A DNA stretch of 64,000 nt. Origin: Oryzicola mucosus (GTDB taxonomy: Bacteria; Pseudomonadota; Alphaproteobacteria; Rhizobiales; Rhizobiaceae). The notes below the pieces were generated by a model. It ran no database searches. It was not told the origin of the DNA and was given only the letters and a program-made list of their open reading frames with translations. The DNA lies in the NCBI RefSeq assembly GCF_014534685.1, contig NZ_JACVVX010000003.1, positions 62,001 to 126,000 on the forward strand, written 5' to 3'. Of this stretch, positions 18,086-26,612 are shown piece after piece; position 1 is the stretch's first letter; each line of letters begins with the position of its first letter. The translations under genes and the position numbers were made by a program.

Positions 18086-18200
18086 TTGTTGACGTTCTTT
18101 CCTCCTCCCAGAACGTCAGCATAGAAAGCGGCAAATCTCCTCCCTTGCTGCTTTTCAGATTAAACCCGCCGCACCTCCTCCCGCGGCGGGTTTTTCTTAG
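18086..18200 (+). ncRNA. Predicted trans-acting sRNA with three anti-Shine-Dalgarno hairpin loops
   Basis: Three hairpins stand in series. H1: perfect 8-bp arms 18091-18098 and 18110-18117. H2: 11-bp arms 18124-18134 and 18145-18155 with two G-U pairs. H3: perfect 11-bp arms 18162-18172 and 18183-18193, followed by T5, a factor-independent terminator. Every loop contains exactly CTCCTCCC (18102-18109, 18137-18144, 18175-18182), complementary to GGGAGGAG ribosome-binding sites. This architecture matches alphaproteobacterial sRNAs of the alpha-r14/NfeR1 and 'cuckoo' kind, which repress many mRNAs, often ABC transporters, by covering the SD. 5' end is approximate. Confidence 0.8.
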
Positions 18201-18348
18201 AGTAAGATGCTCTATGGCAAATCTGCCACGCTGTTCTGGCGATTTCGGGAGTGAGGGCGTTTCCTTCCCTTGAGAAGGCCGAGCTGCTTCATTTTGGACA
18301 TTATTCGCGATATTTTGTCCGAAAAGCGGGTTGATAATCAACACAAAC

Positions 18349-19446
18349 ATGGGGCTTGGGCAGATGAACTTTGCTGCCAAAATCGAAACCTTTTGGTCTC
18401 GTGCCGTGATGTCGGGCGCTGTCCTTGCTGTTGCGGTTTCTGGCTTTGTATCGACGGCCGATGCGGCTTCGCGGATCGAGGCGCGCGAGAGCGTCAGCCC
18501 CGCCCTGGGCCGGCCATTGGATGTCAACGTGTATGTTCCGGACGGCATGGCGCCTTCGTCGGGCTGGCCGGTGCTTTATCTTTTGCACGGCCATGGCGGC
18601 AACCAGAACAGCTGGACCACGCTCGGCAACATCCAGCAGACGCTCGACTATATGATCAGCGAGAAAGAAATTTCGCCGCTGATCGTCGTCATGCCGGCAG
18701 CGCAGAACAGTTGGTATGTCGATTCGGCTGCGGTGAAGGGGCCTGGCGACTATGAGACGGCCTTGACGAAGGATCTCGTCAACTGGGTGCAGGCCAATTA
18801 TCCCGCCCGTACCGACAAGAGCGGCCGGGCCATTGCCGGGCTTTCGATGGGCGGCTTCGGCGCGCTGCGTTTGGCTTACTCGCATCCAGAGCTTTATTCC
18901 TCGACCGTCAGCATGTCCGGCGCGATCTGGAACAACGTGTCGGAAGCGGAGATGAAGAAGACGCCGGACGACTACCGGCTGATCCAGAATGCCGAATTCT
19001 ACAAGCGCCTCGACAAATACACGCTCGGTACCGGGCGCATTCTGCCGTCGGTGGGCGACCATTATGACGGTTCGTTCGGCACGCCGTTCAATGCGGCGCT
19101 GTTCAACAGGGAAAACCTGTTCACGCTGGCCGAGGACGCCAAGGAGGCGGGCGTGCAGTTGCCTCCGAGCTACATCACCGTCGGTGACGACGACGGTTGG
19201 CATCTCTGGCGCGGGGCCATCTCGCTGCATCAGACGCTGCTCGAATCCGGCCAGTCCTCGCAGCTCCGCGTCACCGACGGTGACCATCTATGGTCGCTGT
19301 GGAAGGTGGTCGTGGCGGATGCACTGGAATTCGTCAACGGAAACTGGGGTGCCGGCGACGCGCCAGCCGTGGTTGCCGCCGATGAGGTTGTGCCCGCCAA
19401 GACCGGCCAGGTGCCGGCAAAGGTCGAAATCACCGCCACCCGCTAA
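18349..19446 (+). CDS. Exported alpha/beta hydrolase (esterase D / antigen-85-like fold)
   Basis: About 365 residues with an N-terminal signal peptide (hydrophobic core AVMSGAVLAVAVSGFV, likely cleaved after ADA). The catalytic core shows LYLLHGHGGNQNSW, the nucleophile elbow IAGLSMGGFGALR, and a late His in TDGDHLWSLW. It is a periplasmic or secreted serine esterase of the feruloyl-esterase/S-formylglutathione-hydrolase-like superfamily. The substrate is unknown. Starts at 18349 or 18364 are both possible. A bidirectional hairpin separates it from the convergent doeD. Confidence 0.78.
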   Translation: MGLGQMNFAAKIETFWSRAVMSGAVLAVAVSGFVSTADAASRIEARESVSPALGRPLDVNVYVPDGMAPSSGWPVLYLLHGHGGNQNSWTTLGNIQQTLDYMISEKEISPLIVVMPAAQNSWYVDSAAVKGPGDYETALTKDLVNWVQANYPARTDKSGRAIAGLSMGGFGALRLAYSHPELYSSTVSMSGAIWNNVSEAEMKKTPDDYRLIQNAEFYKRLDKYTLGTGRILPSVGDHYDGSFGTPFNAALFNRENLFTLAEDAKEAGVQLPPSYITVGDDDGWHLWRGAISLHQTLLESGQSSQLRVTDGDHLWSLWKVVVADALEFVNGNWGAGDAPAVVAADEVVPAKTGQVPAKVEITATR

Positions 19447-19454
19447 AATCGAAC

Positions 19455-19487
19455 AGCGCTCCGGTTCCATGATGGAAGCGGAGCGCT
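19455..19487. terminator. Bidirectional hairpin between convergent genes
   Basis: A near-perfect 33-base palindrome has outer arms AGCGCTCCG and CGGAGCGCT and inner arms TTCCAT and ATGGAA. It lies between the esterase stop and the doeD stop, where termination from both sides is expected. Confidence 0.7.
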
Positions 19488-19494
19488 TATAGCA

Positions 19495-20868
19495 TCAGGC
19501 AAATACCGACCTGATCGCATCTTCCGTTGCGCCGACAACGATGTCGGCCTCTTCCCGTGTCAGGCACAATGGGGGCGCGAAGCCGAGGATGTCGCCCTGC
19601 GGCATGGCGCGGCCAATGACCCCGCGTTCGAGCAAGGCCGCGGCCACCTGGGGCCCGATCTTACGGGCAGGATCGAAGAATGTGCGGTCGTCCTTGTCGT
19701 CGACGAATTCGACGGCTGCCAGCATGCCGTCGCCCCGGACATCCCCGACATTCGCATGACCGCCGACCGCCTGCGTGAGTTGTTCGCGGAAATAGGCGCC
19801 CGTCGACCCGGCATTCTCGACCAGGCCGAGTTCGTCGATCAGTTCCAGATTGGCGATGCCGGCCGCCGAACAGAGCGGATGCGCCGCGTAGGTCCAGCCA
19901 TGACCGATGGCGCCGAGTTCGTCCGAACCCTTGACCAGAACCTGCCAAACCTTGTCGGAGACGATGACGCCCGACAGCGGCGCATAGGCCGAGGTAAGGC
20001 CCTTGGCTATGGTGATCAGGTCCGGTTTGATGCCGTAATGGTCCGAACCGAACATGGTGCCGAGGCGTCCGAAGCCAGTCACCACCTCGTCTGCCACCAG
20101 CAGCACGTCGTACTTCTTCAGCACGGCCTGGATTTTTTCCCAATAACCGGCAGGCGGCGGAACGATGCCGCCGGTGCCAAGGATCGGTTCGCCGATGAAA
20201 GCAGCGATTGTGTCCGGGCCCTCGGCGAGGATCATTTCCTCAAGCTTGTCGGCGCAATGCTGCGAAAACTGCTCCTCACTCATGGAGCGGTCTTCGCGGC
20301 GGAAATAATACGGCGCTTCGGTGTGCAGGATGGGCGCGCGCGGCAGGTCGAAGGCGTTGTGGAAGAGGTGCAGGCCGGTGAGCGAGCCCGTCATGACGCC
20401 CGAGCCGTGATAGCCGCGCCAGCGCGAGATGATCTTCTTCTTCTCCGGCCGGCCGAGCACGTTGTTGTAATACCAGATCAGCTTGATGTTGGTCTCGTTT
20501 GCGTCCGAGCCGGACAAGCCGAAATAGACTTTCGACATGCCCGCCGGGGCGCGGTCGATGATCATCTTGGACAGGGTGATCGAGGCGTCCGTGCCGTGGC
20601 CGACATAGGCGTGATAATAAGCAAGGTCCTTGGCCTGCGCGGCGATGGCGTCTGCGATCTTCTGCCGCCCGTAGCCGACATTGACGCAGTAGAGTCCGGC
20701 GAAGGCATCCAGGCTTTTGCGGCCGGTGACGTCGGTGATGTAGACGCCTTCGCCGCCCGCCATCACGCGGGTGGGCGTCTCGCCGCGCGCGTGCATGCCC
20801 ATATGGGTCGAGGGATGGAAGAAGTAGTCGCGGTCCCAGGCGGTGCGTTCGTTGGACGGGTCGAGCAT
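19495..20868 (-). CDS. doeD: Diaminobutyrate transaminase (DoeD-type class III aminotransferase)
   Basis: A 457-residue PLP-dependent class III aminotransferase. It shows GLSGSDANETNIKL, RWRGYHGSGVMTGSLTG, the DEVVTGFGRLG aspartate and the PLP lysine in TIAKGLTSAYAPLSG. AAGGAG precedes the ATG at 20868. In ectoine catabolism this enzyme converts L-2,4-diaminobutyrate to aspartate semialdehyde. The assignment rests on position, immediately after the dehydrogenase and near the asnC-type gene, as in the atf-ssd-asnC arm of the Ruegeria locus. By sequence alone, a beta-alanine/taurine/GABA transaminase would also fit. Confidence 0.75.
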   Translation of the reverse strand: MLDPSNERTAWDRDYFFHPSTHMGMHARGETPTRVMAGGEGVYITDVTGRKSLDAFAGLYCVNVGYGRQKIADAIAAQAKDLAYYHAYVGHGTDASITLSKMIIDRAPAGMSKVYFGLSGSDANETNIKLIWYYNNVLGRPEKKKIISRWRGYHGSGVMTGSLTGLHLFHNAFDLPRAPILHTEAPYYFRREDRSMSEEQFSQHCADKLEEMILAEGPDTIAAFIGEPILGTGGIVPPPAGYWEKIQAVLKKYDVLLVADEVVTGFGRLGTMFGSDHYGIKPDLITIAKGLTSAYAPLSGVIVSDKVWQVLVKGSDELGAIGHGWTYAAHPLCSAAGIANLELIDELGLVENAGSTGAYFREQLTQAVGGHANVGDVRGDGMLAAVEFVDDKDDRTFFDPARKIGPQVAAALLERGVIGRAMPQGDILGFAPPLCLTREEADIVVGATEDAIRSVFA

Positions 20869-20921
20869 GGTTCAAACTCCTTGGTCAGTAAAATGAGGGA
20901 TGGGCCGTTCCGGTTTGAACA

Positions 20922-22415
20922 TCAGGCGGCGTCGAGGCAGAGATATTTGAGGTTCGTGAACGCCTCGATGCCGTGGCGCGAGCCTTCGCGTCCGAGGCCG
21001 GACTGCTTGACGCCGCCGAACGGGACTGGCGCGCCCGTTATCTTGACGCGGTTGATGGCGACCATGCCGTAGTCGAGCGCACGCCCGAGCCGCAATTGTC
21101 GCGCGCCATTATCGGTGACGACATAGGCTACCAACCCATACTCGGTTGTATTGGCGCGATCGATGACCTCGGCCTCGGTGTCGAACGGCGTCACCGCCGC
21201 GACCGGCCCGAAAGTCTCGTCGCGCATGATATCCGCATCGTCGGGCACATCGACCAAAACGGTCGGCTCGAAGAACAAAGCTCCGGTTGTGGAAACGGCA
21301 CCTCCAACAAGGCATCGCGCACCCTTCGCCAACGCATCGGAAACCTGGGCTTGAACCTTGGCTACCGCGCGCGCATGCATCAGCGGGCCGATGTCGGTGG
21401 TGTCGTCGAGGCCATGGCCGAGCCTCAGCGTCGCCACCCGCACCGCGAAAGCCTTGCAGAATGCAGGATAGAGCGCGCGCTGCACATAGATGCGGTTGGC
21501 GGCCAGGCAGTCCTGGCCGGATGTCGCGAATTTCGCGTCCAGGGCGATATCGACGGCGCGCTCCAGATCGGCATCGTCGAACACCATCAGCGGCGCGTGC
21601 CCTCCAAGCTCCATCACAAGATGCTTCATGGTCGGTGCGCACTGTGCCGCGATCAGTCTGCCAATCTCGGTTGAGCCGGTGAAACTGAGCGCCCGGACGC
21701 GGCGGTCATTGCACAACTCGCCGACGAGGGTCGACGCATCGCCGGTGATGACGTTGAAAACGCCCGCCGGCAAGCCGGCGCGCTCGCCCAATTCGGCCAG
21801 TGCGAGGGCTGAAAGCGGCGTTTCCGACGATGGGTGGGCGACAACAGTGCAGCCGGCGGCAAGCGCTGCAGCTGCCTTCCGCGTCAGCATGGCGGCAGGA
21901 AAATTCCACGGCGTGACAATGCCTGCGACGCCTAGGGCTTCGCGCCGAACGATCATCTCGGCATGCGGCAGATGGCTGGTCACGCTCTCGGCATTCAGCC
22001 TTTTGGCTTCTTCGGCATACCATTCGACAAAAGACGCGGCATAATCAATTTCGCCGCGCGATTCCTTCAGCGGCTTGCCCTGTTCCAGCGTCATGATCAG
22101 CGCGAGGTCTTCCCTCGCAGCCAGGATCAGCTCGAACCAGCGGCGCAGGATGGCCGACCGCGCCTGCGGCAGCAGCCCGCGCCACGCCGGCAGCGCCGCG
22201 ACGGCGGCATCAACGCCCAGTGTCGCCTGGGCAGCATCAAGGGCTGCGACATTGGCAATGACATCGCCATTGGCGGGGTCCGTCACCGCGAAGGAGGCAG
22301 CGCCGCTGCCCGCCGTCCACTTTCCGCCGACATAAGCCAGTTGGCGCTGGAGCTTGCGGTCGTTCAGCCCGTCCAGAGCGTGGCTGGGTGCTTCGGTCGC
22401 TCGTCTTGCGGTCAT
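20922..22415 (-). CDS. doeC: Aspartate-semialdehyde/succinate-semialdehyde dehydrogenase (DoeC)
   Basis: The 497-residue aldehyde dehydrogenase has GVAGIVTPWNFPAAMLTRK, SFTGSTEIGRLIAAQ, the general-base Glu in MELGGHAPL and the catalytic Cys in TSGQDCLAANRIYVQ. The ATG at 22415 has GGAGG upstream and was preferred to a TTG at 22427. In this locus it most likely oxidises aspartate semialdehyde to aspartate, the last ectoine step; family relatives act on succinate semialdehyde (GabD). It is downstream of the Lrp-type regulator and upstream of doeD on the same strand. Confidence 0.8.
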   Translation of the reverse strand: MTARRATEAPSHALDGLNDRKLQRQLAYVGGKWTAGSGAASFAVTDPANGDVIANVAALDAAQATLGVDAAVAALPAWRGLLPQARSAILRRWFELILAAREDLALIMTLEQGKPLKESRGEIDYAASFVEWYAEEAKRLNAESVTSHLPHAEMIVRREALGVAGIVTPWNFPAAMLTRKAAAALAAGCTVVAHPSSETPLSALALAELGERAGLPAGVFNVITGDASTLVGELCNDRRVRALSFTGSTEIGRLIAAQCAPTMKHLVMELGGHAPLMVFDDADLERAVDIALDAKFATSGQDCLAANRIYVQRALYPAFCKAFAVRVATLRLGHGLDDTTDIGPLMHARAVAKVQAQVSDALAKGARCLVGGAVSTTGALFFEPTVLVDVPDDADIMRDETFGPVAAVTPFDTEAEVIDRANTTEYGLVAYVVTDNGARQLRLGRALDYGMVAINRVKITGAPVPFGGVKQSGLGREGSRHGIEAFTNLKYLCLDAA

Positions 22416-22532
22416 CGGGGCCTCCAAGGGTTTCCCGATGATAGGCCCATCATCCTAGCAGGATGGACCAAAGCCGATGCCGGATGCAGATAGTCCGATT
22501 ATGGCGAGCCCGTTTTGTAGAGAGACTCTCTA

Positions 22533-23027
22533 TCACGCGGCATTGTCGCCAAGCATACCGTCGACGAGAACCGGCTCGTTTTCCTTGACGGTTCGCGTCA
22601 CAATGTATGTGAAATAGCGGTCGATGCCGATTTCGCGTTCGAGCAGCGAATCGACAAGGCGCTGATAGGCGTCGATGTCGCGGGCGACCACCTTCAGCAT
22701 GTAGTCGATGCCGCCGCCGACCGACCAGCAACTGACGATTTCGTGCGTCTCGCGGATGACGCGTTCGAAGCGGTCGAAATCCGCCTGACGGTGGCTTCGC
22801 AAGGTGACTTCGACCAGCACCGTGGCGATCGGTGCCACCGAGCGCATGTCGAGCGCCGCATGGTAGCCGCGCACAATGCCTGCCTTTTCGAGCTTTCGCA
22901 GCCGGAGCCAGGCCGGCGTGGGCGACAGGCCGACCTTTTCGGCCAGGGCGAGCTTGGTGATACGCCCGTCGCGCTGGATGGCGTCGAGGATTTTCAGATC
23001 GATGGTGTCGAGTTTCAAGGCGTTCAT
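22533..23027 (-). CDS. doeX: Lrp/AsnC-family regulator of ectoine catabolism (DoeX-like)
   Basis: The 164-residue protein has a winged-helix N-terminus (DLKILDAIQRDGRITKLALA, LRLRKLEKAGIV) and a RAM effector domain with CWSVGGGIDYMLKVVA. It is the first gene of the minus-strand arm (doeX-doeC-doeD) and divergent from enuR. In other bacteria DoeX/AsnC responds to diaminobutyrate derivatives and controls ectoine use. The Met at 23027 gives the usual family length; an upstream Met at 23039 is possible. Confidence 0.82.
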   Translation of the reverse strand: MNALKLDTIDLKILDAIQRDGRITKLALAEKVGLSPTPAWLRLRKLEKAGIVRGYHAALDMRSVAPIATVLVEVTLRSHRQADFDRFERVIRETHEIVSCWSVGGGIDYMLKVVARDIDAYQRLVDSLLEREIGIDRYFTYIVTRTVKENEPVLVDGMLGDNAA

Positions 23028-23081
23028 TCCGACCCGCAAATGTGATGATCTGGAGCATGAAGTGGCGCAGGCCCCATTGTC

Positions 23082-23119
23082 AATTGAACTGATTTATATC
23101 TCTATAGGTCATGACAATT
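23082..23119. promoter_or_regulatory. Candidate EnuR sites in the enuR promoter
   Basis: AATTGAACTGATTTA (23082-23096) matches the pattern AATTGNNNTGATTT found twice upstream of ehuA. An inverted copy, TCATGACAATT (23109-23119), spans the enuR start codon. Both sites sit in the divergent doeX/enuR region, suggesting autoregulation and shared control of the two arms. Confidence 0.5.
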
Positions 23120-24496
23120 TGGCATCCCGATCCCAGTCTCATCAGGCGTCCGGCCTATCTCTCGCTGGCCGATCAATTCGCGCGTGCCATTCACGACGGG
23201 CGCCTCTTGAACGGCACGCGCCTGCCGACGCATCGCAAGCTCGCCTATGATTTGAGCCTATCGGTGCAGACCGTCAGCCGCGCCTATGAAGAACTGATCC
23301 GCCGAGGATTGATCTCCGGCGAGATCGGGCGCGGTAGCTTTGTGCAGACGATGCGCCGCGAGGTCGAGCCGCCCTATCTGCCGGAACGGCTAGGCGAGAT
23401 TATCGACCTGTCGATCCTCAAGCCGGTCTGCGAACCCATGCATTTGGAGCGGATGAAGCAGGCGCTGACATGGCTGGGCGAAAATCTGCCATCCAGTTCG
23501 GCGCTGTCGTTCCGCCCCAACGTCGTTTTCCCACGCCATCGCGCCGTGGCGGTCGAGTGGATGAAGGCGTGCGGGCTGAGCGTGTCGCCGCAGAGCGTCA
23601 GCCTGACCAACGGGGCGACTGCGGCGATGACGGTTGCGTTGATGAGCGTCGCTCCGCCCGGCTCAACGGTGGCGACGGAAGCCATCGGCCACCACACGCT
23701 GGTGCCGCTCGCGCGCTATCTGGGTTTCAACCTTGAGGGCTTGCCCATCGATGAAGACGGCATTCTTCCCAATGCACTCGAGGAGGCCTGCAGGGAAGCC
23801 GATATTCGCGCGGTTTTCGTCCAACCCTCGGTCATCAACCCGACGGCAACACTGATGCGGGAGCAGCGCCGTGCCGAACTGGTCAATGTCGCGCGCAAGC
23901 ACGACATTGCCATTATCGAGAGCGACGTGCTCGGGCCCTTGGTGGAAAACCGGCCGCCGCCGATTGCGGCGATGGCACCGGAGCGGACGCTGTATCTGAC
24001 GAGTTTCACCAAGATCACAGTGCCTGGCCTCCGCATCGGCTATCTGGTCGCACCAGACCGTTACGCAGCCGCGGTCGCCAACCGGCATCTGGTGTCGAAC
24101 TGGATGGCGACGCCTATTGTTGCCGAAATCGCTTCGAAATGGGTGACAGACGGAACCGCGCTGGAACTGGTGCGCTGGCAGCGAGCAGCGCTGATGCGGC
24201 GACAGCAAATCGTTGACGAAGTGCTAGGGGCCGGGCGTGTGCTGACGCATCCGAACGCGTTGCATTTATGGCTCCCGCTGCCGGATGACCGTACCGAAGA
24301 GGGCTTTGTCGCTCAAGCGCGCCTGCAGGGCGTCGGCATTGCGCCCGGCCTCTCGTTCAAGACATCCAATGCGCCTTGGCAGCCTGCCGTGCGAATCTCG
24401 CTGGGGTCGACCACCGAAGACGAGTTGCGCGTCGGTCTTGGCATCGTGGCGCGTCTGCTCCTAGGCGACCCCGAGCACCTGCTGCTGGCAATCTAG
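23111..24496 (+). CDS. enuR: MocR/GabR-type regulator EnuR (GntR HTH plus aminotransferase domain)
   Basis: The 461-residue protein joins a GntR-type winged helix (residues about 10-80; LPTHRKLAYDLSLSVQTVSR) to a fold-type I aminotransferase domain. The PLP lysine is kept in LTSFTKITVPGLRIGY. Such proteins use PLP as a sensor cofactor; EnuR of Ruegeria binds acetyl-diaminobutyrate or diaminobutyrate as inducer. Location between the doe arm and the ehu-eut-doe operon supports the name. Its stop codon lies inside the terminal repeat of the adjacent MITE-like element, so the original 3' end may have been altered. Confidence 0.85.
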   Translation: MTIWHPDPSLIRRPAYLSLADQFARAIHDGRLLNGTRLPTHRKLAYDLSLSVQTVSRAYEELIRRGLISGEIGRGSFVQTMRREVEPPYLPERLGEIIDLSILKPVCEPMHLERMKQALTWLGENLPSSSALSFRPNVVFPRHRAVAVEWMKACGLSVSPQSVSLTNGATAAMTVALMSVAPPGSTVATEAIGHHTLVPLARYLGFNLEGLPIDEDGILPNALEEACREADIRAVFVQPSVINPTATLMREQRRAELVNVARKHDIAIIESDVLGPLVENRPPPIAAMAPERTLYLTSFTKITVPGLRIGYLVAPDRYAAAVANRHLVSNWMATPIVAEIASKWVTDGTALELVRWQRAALMRRQQIVDEVLGAGRVLTHPNALHLWLPLPDDRTEEGFVAQARLQGVGIAPGLSFKTSNAPWQPAVRISLGSTTEDELRVGLGIVARLLLGDPEHLLLAI

Positions 24497-24767
24497 AGCG
24501 TTTCCTGTTTAGATTGAAGCCGTTCTGTTTCGCCGATGGCGAGGCGATCCGCCAGGAAGGCGGCGCAGTCCCGATGTGGTTCATCGGGCAAGCCGGCTGA
24601 CACAGCGGGCGCCCGCCAGCGGGAAACCCTTCGGGCCGAGTTAATTCGGGTCAAATCCTTCGGGGCTCGTCTCGTCCGGGCCACCAGCCCGACCATCGAC
24701 GATCCCCTCGACCTTGTCCCGAATTCCCATCGGCAGAACGATTCAATCTAAGCAGGAAACGCTCTAG
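24493..24767. mobile_element. MITE-like palindromic element between enuR and ehuA
   Basis: The 275-bp segment is bounded by near-perfect inverted repeats: left 24493-24527 and right 24734-24767, both reading CTAGAGCGTTTCCTG from the outside. Only three differences occur over about 35 bases. No gene is seen inside. The left end supplies the enuR stop codon TAG. Short inverted-repeat elements beginning with such AGCGTTTCC ends recur in Mesorhizobium-type genomes, but only one copy is present in this window. Confidence 0.65.
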
Positions 24768-24800
24768 GCAACGCGATCAAGAACCTGGCACAATTGTAAT

Positions 24801-24839
24801 AATTGTCATGATTTTATTTTACGAATTGACATGATTTCA
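24801..24839 (+). promoter_or_regulatory. Direct-repeat operator upstream of ehuA, candidate EnuR site
   Basis: AATTGTCATGATTTTA (24801-24816) and AATTGACATGATTTCA (24824-24839) are direct repeats starting 23 bases apart, 48 bases before the ehuA start. MocR-type regulators such as GabR bind direct repeats. A small palindrome ACAATT-N5-AATTGT (24790-24806) overlaps the first copy. The AT-rich stretch between repeats may hold the promoter. Confidence 0.55.
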
Positions 24840-24886
24840 TAAGTTACCCATCGTTTAGGGGTCGGATCGTCAAACCTGGAGAGACG

Positions 24887-25672
24887 ATGACTGAGCCCAT
24901 CATCAAGATAGACGCGATCAGCAAAAGCTTCGGCAACTTCCAGGTCCTGGACGGGTTGTCGATGCAGGTGATGCCGCGCGAGAAGCTTGCCCTGATCGGT
25001 CCTTCGGGATCGGGTAAGACGACGATACTGCGTATCCTGATGACGCTCGAGCGCATCGATGCAGGTCACATCGCCATAGAGGGCGAGCAACTCTACCACA
25101 TGCCGAAGAATGGCGGACTGGTCGCAGCCGACGAGCGCCACCTGACGAAGATGCGCCAGAAGATCGGCATGGTCTTCCAGCTGTTCAACCTGTTTCCGCA
25201 CATGTCGGTCATCGACAATGTCACGCTCGCGCCGATGCTGACCAAGGGCGTGGCCCGCGCCGCGGCCGAGAAGCGCGCAATGGAACTGCTCGACATGGTC
25301 GGCATGTCCGAAAAGGCCAAGGCCATGCCGGCGCAGCTCTCCGGAGGGCAGAAGCAGCGTGTCGCGATAGCCCGCGCTCTCGCTCTCCAGCCCAAGATCA
25401 TGCTGTTCGACGAAGTGACGTCGGCGCTTGATCCCGAACTGGTCGAGGAAGTGCTCAACGTTCTTTGGAAGCTCTGCGCCGAGACCGACATGACCATGCT
25501 TCTGGTTACGCACGAGATGGGTTTCGCCCATGACTTCGCCGACCGGGTGCTGTTCTTCGATCGCGGCAAGATCGTTGAGGAGGGCAAGCCGGATGAGATG
25601 TTCAGCAATCCCAAGCAGGAGCGCACGCAGACTTTCCTACGCAAGATCATCGCGGCCGGACATCGGGTCTGA
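24887..25672 (+). CDS. ehuA: Ectoine/hydroxyectoine ABC transporter ATP-binding protein
   Basis: A 261-residue polar-amino-acid-type ATPase with Walker A GPSGSGKTT, signature LSGGQKQRVAIARAL, Walker B IMLFDEVTSALD and H-loop LLVTHEMGFA. It is the first gene of a run matching ehuABCD-eutABC-doeAB of Sinorhizobium and powers ectoine uptake as a nutrient. The upstream direct repeats probably control the operon. Confidence 0.88.
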   Translation: MTEPIIKIDAISKSFGNFQVLDGLSMQVMPREKLALIGPSGSGKTTILRILMTLERIDAGHIAIEGEQLYHMPKNGGLVAADERHLTKMRQKIGMVFQLFNLFPHMSVIDNVTLAPMLTKGVARAAAEKRAMELLDMVGMSEKAKAMPAQLSGGQKQRVAIARALALQPKIMLFDEVTSALDPELVEEVLNVLWKLCAETDMTMLLVTHEMGFAHDFADRVLFFDRGKIVEEGKPDEMFSNPKQERTQTFLRKIIAAGHRV

Positions 25673-25754
25673 CCGCAATGCCGTGGCAAGGCTTGGTTTC
25701 CTGTGCCGCGAAAACCAGAACAGTCAGAACGACAGAAGCAAAGGAATGGGAGCA

Positions 25755-26609
25755 ATGAAAAAAATAGCGATTTTCACCGGCATAGGCGCTTTGGCGCTGG
25801 GAGCAGCGGTTGCCGTTTCGGTGCCGTCTTCGGCGCAGGACAACGCCAAGCTGGAACAGTTGAAGGCGCAGGGTTTTGCCCGCGTGGCCATCGCCAACGA
25901 GCCGCCCTACACGGCCGTTGGCGCCGACGGCAAGGTGTCAGGTGCAGCGCCCGATGTGGCGCGTGAAGTCTTCAAGCGCCTGGGTGTGCCGGACATCGTC
26001 GCCTCTATCTCCGAATATGGCGCGATGATCCCCGGCCTGCAGGCCGGCCGCCATGACGTGGTCACGGCGGGCCTTTTCATGAAACCAGAGCGCTGCGCGG
26101 CTGTCGTCTATTCCGAGCCGGTTTTGTGCGACGCCGAGGCGCTGCTGGTGAAGAAAGGCAATCCGAAGGGTTTCAAGTCCTATGCCGATTTCGCAAAGGA
26201 CGGCGCCACGGTCGGTGCGCCCGGTGGCGGCACGGAAGAGAAGCTGGCGCTCGATGCCGGTGTGCCGCGCGCGCAGGTCATTGTCGTGCCGGACGGCCAG
26301 AGCGGCCTGAAGATGGTTCAGGATGGCCGCATCGACGCCTATTCGCTGCCGGTCCTGTCCATCAACGACTTGATGAAGAAGGCCGCCGACGAGAACCTCG
26401 AAGTCATCGCCCCCGTCGAAGGCGCGCCGGTTTATTGCGATGGCGCAGCCTTCAAGAAGGGCGACGAGGCGCTGCGCGACGCATTCAACGTCGAATTGGC
26501 CAAGATGAAGGAATCGGGCGAGTTCGCCAAGATCATCGAGCCCTACGGCTTCTCGGCGGCGGCGGCGATGTCGACTACAACGGCAAAGCTCTGCGCTCCG
26601 GCGCAGTAA
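25755..26609 (+). CDS. ehuB: Ectoine/hydroxyectoine-binding periplasmic protein
   Basis: The 284-residue family-3 binding protein has a signal peptide ending near SSAQ. Signature parts are VAIANEPPYTAVGADGKVSG, ISEYGAMIPGLQAGRHDVVT and VVPDGQSGLKMVQDGRIDAY; the aromatic residues in the EYGAM and PPY regions are where EhuB binds ectoine in its aromatic box. Met at 25755 is preferred over Met at 25746 on ribosome-site spacing. The gene is separated from ehuC by a palindromic repeat. Confidence 0.85.
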   Translation: MKKIAIFTGIGALALGAAVAVSVPSSAQDNAKLEQLKAQGFARVAIANEPPYTAVGADGKVSGAAPDVAREVFKRLGVPDIVASISEYGAMIPGLQAGRHDVVTAGLFMKPERCAAVVYSEPVLCDAEALLVKKGNPKGFKSYADFAKDGATVGAPGGGTEEKLALDAGVPRAQVIVVPDGQSGLKMVQDGRIDAYSLPVLSINDLMKKAADENLEVIAPVEGAPVYCDGAAFKKGDEALRDAFNVELAKMKESGEFAKIIEPYGFSAAAAMSTTTAKLCAPAQ

Positions 26610-26612
26610 TGG

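Noticed and set aside
19756-21072. 438-codon plus-strand frame over doeD and doeC
   Set aside because: Antisense shadow; the minus strand encodes intact PLP aminotransferase and dehydrogenase motifs.
19495-22415. Calling the aminotransferase and dehydrogenase gabT and gabD
   Set aside because: Sequence alone would allow it, but position beside an Lrp-type gene, enuR and the ehu-eut-doe operon fits DoeD and DoeC better.
24357-24751. Small ORFs inside the MITE-like element
   Set aside because: They are present on both strands, are low complexity and lie within inverted-repeat DNA; no transposase motif.
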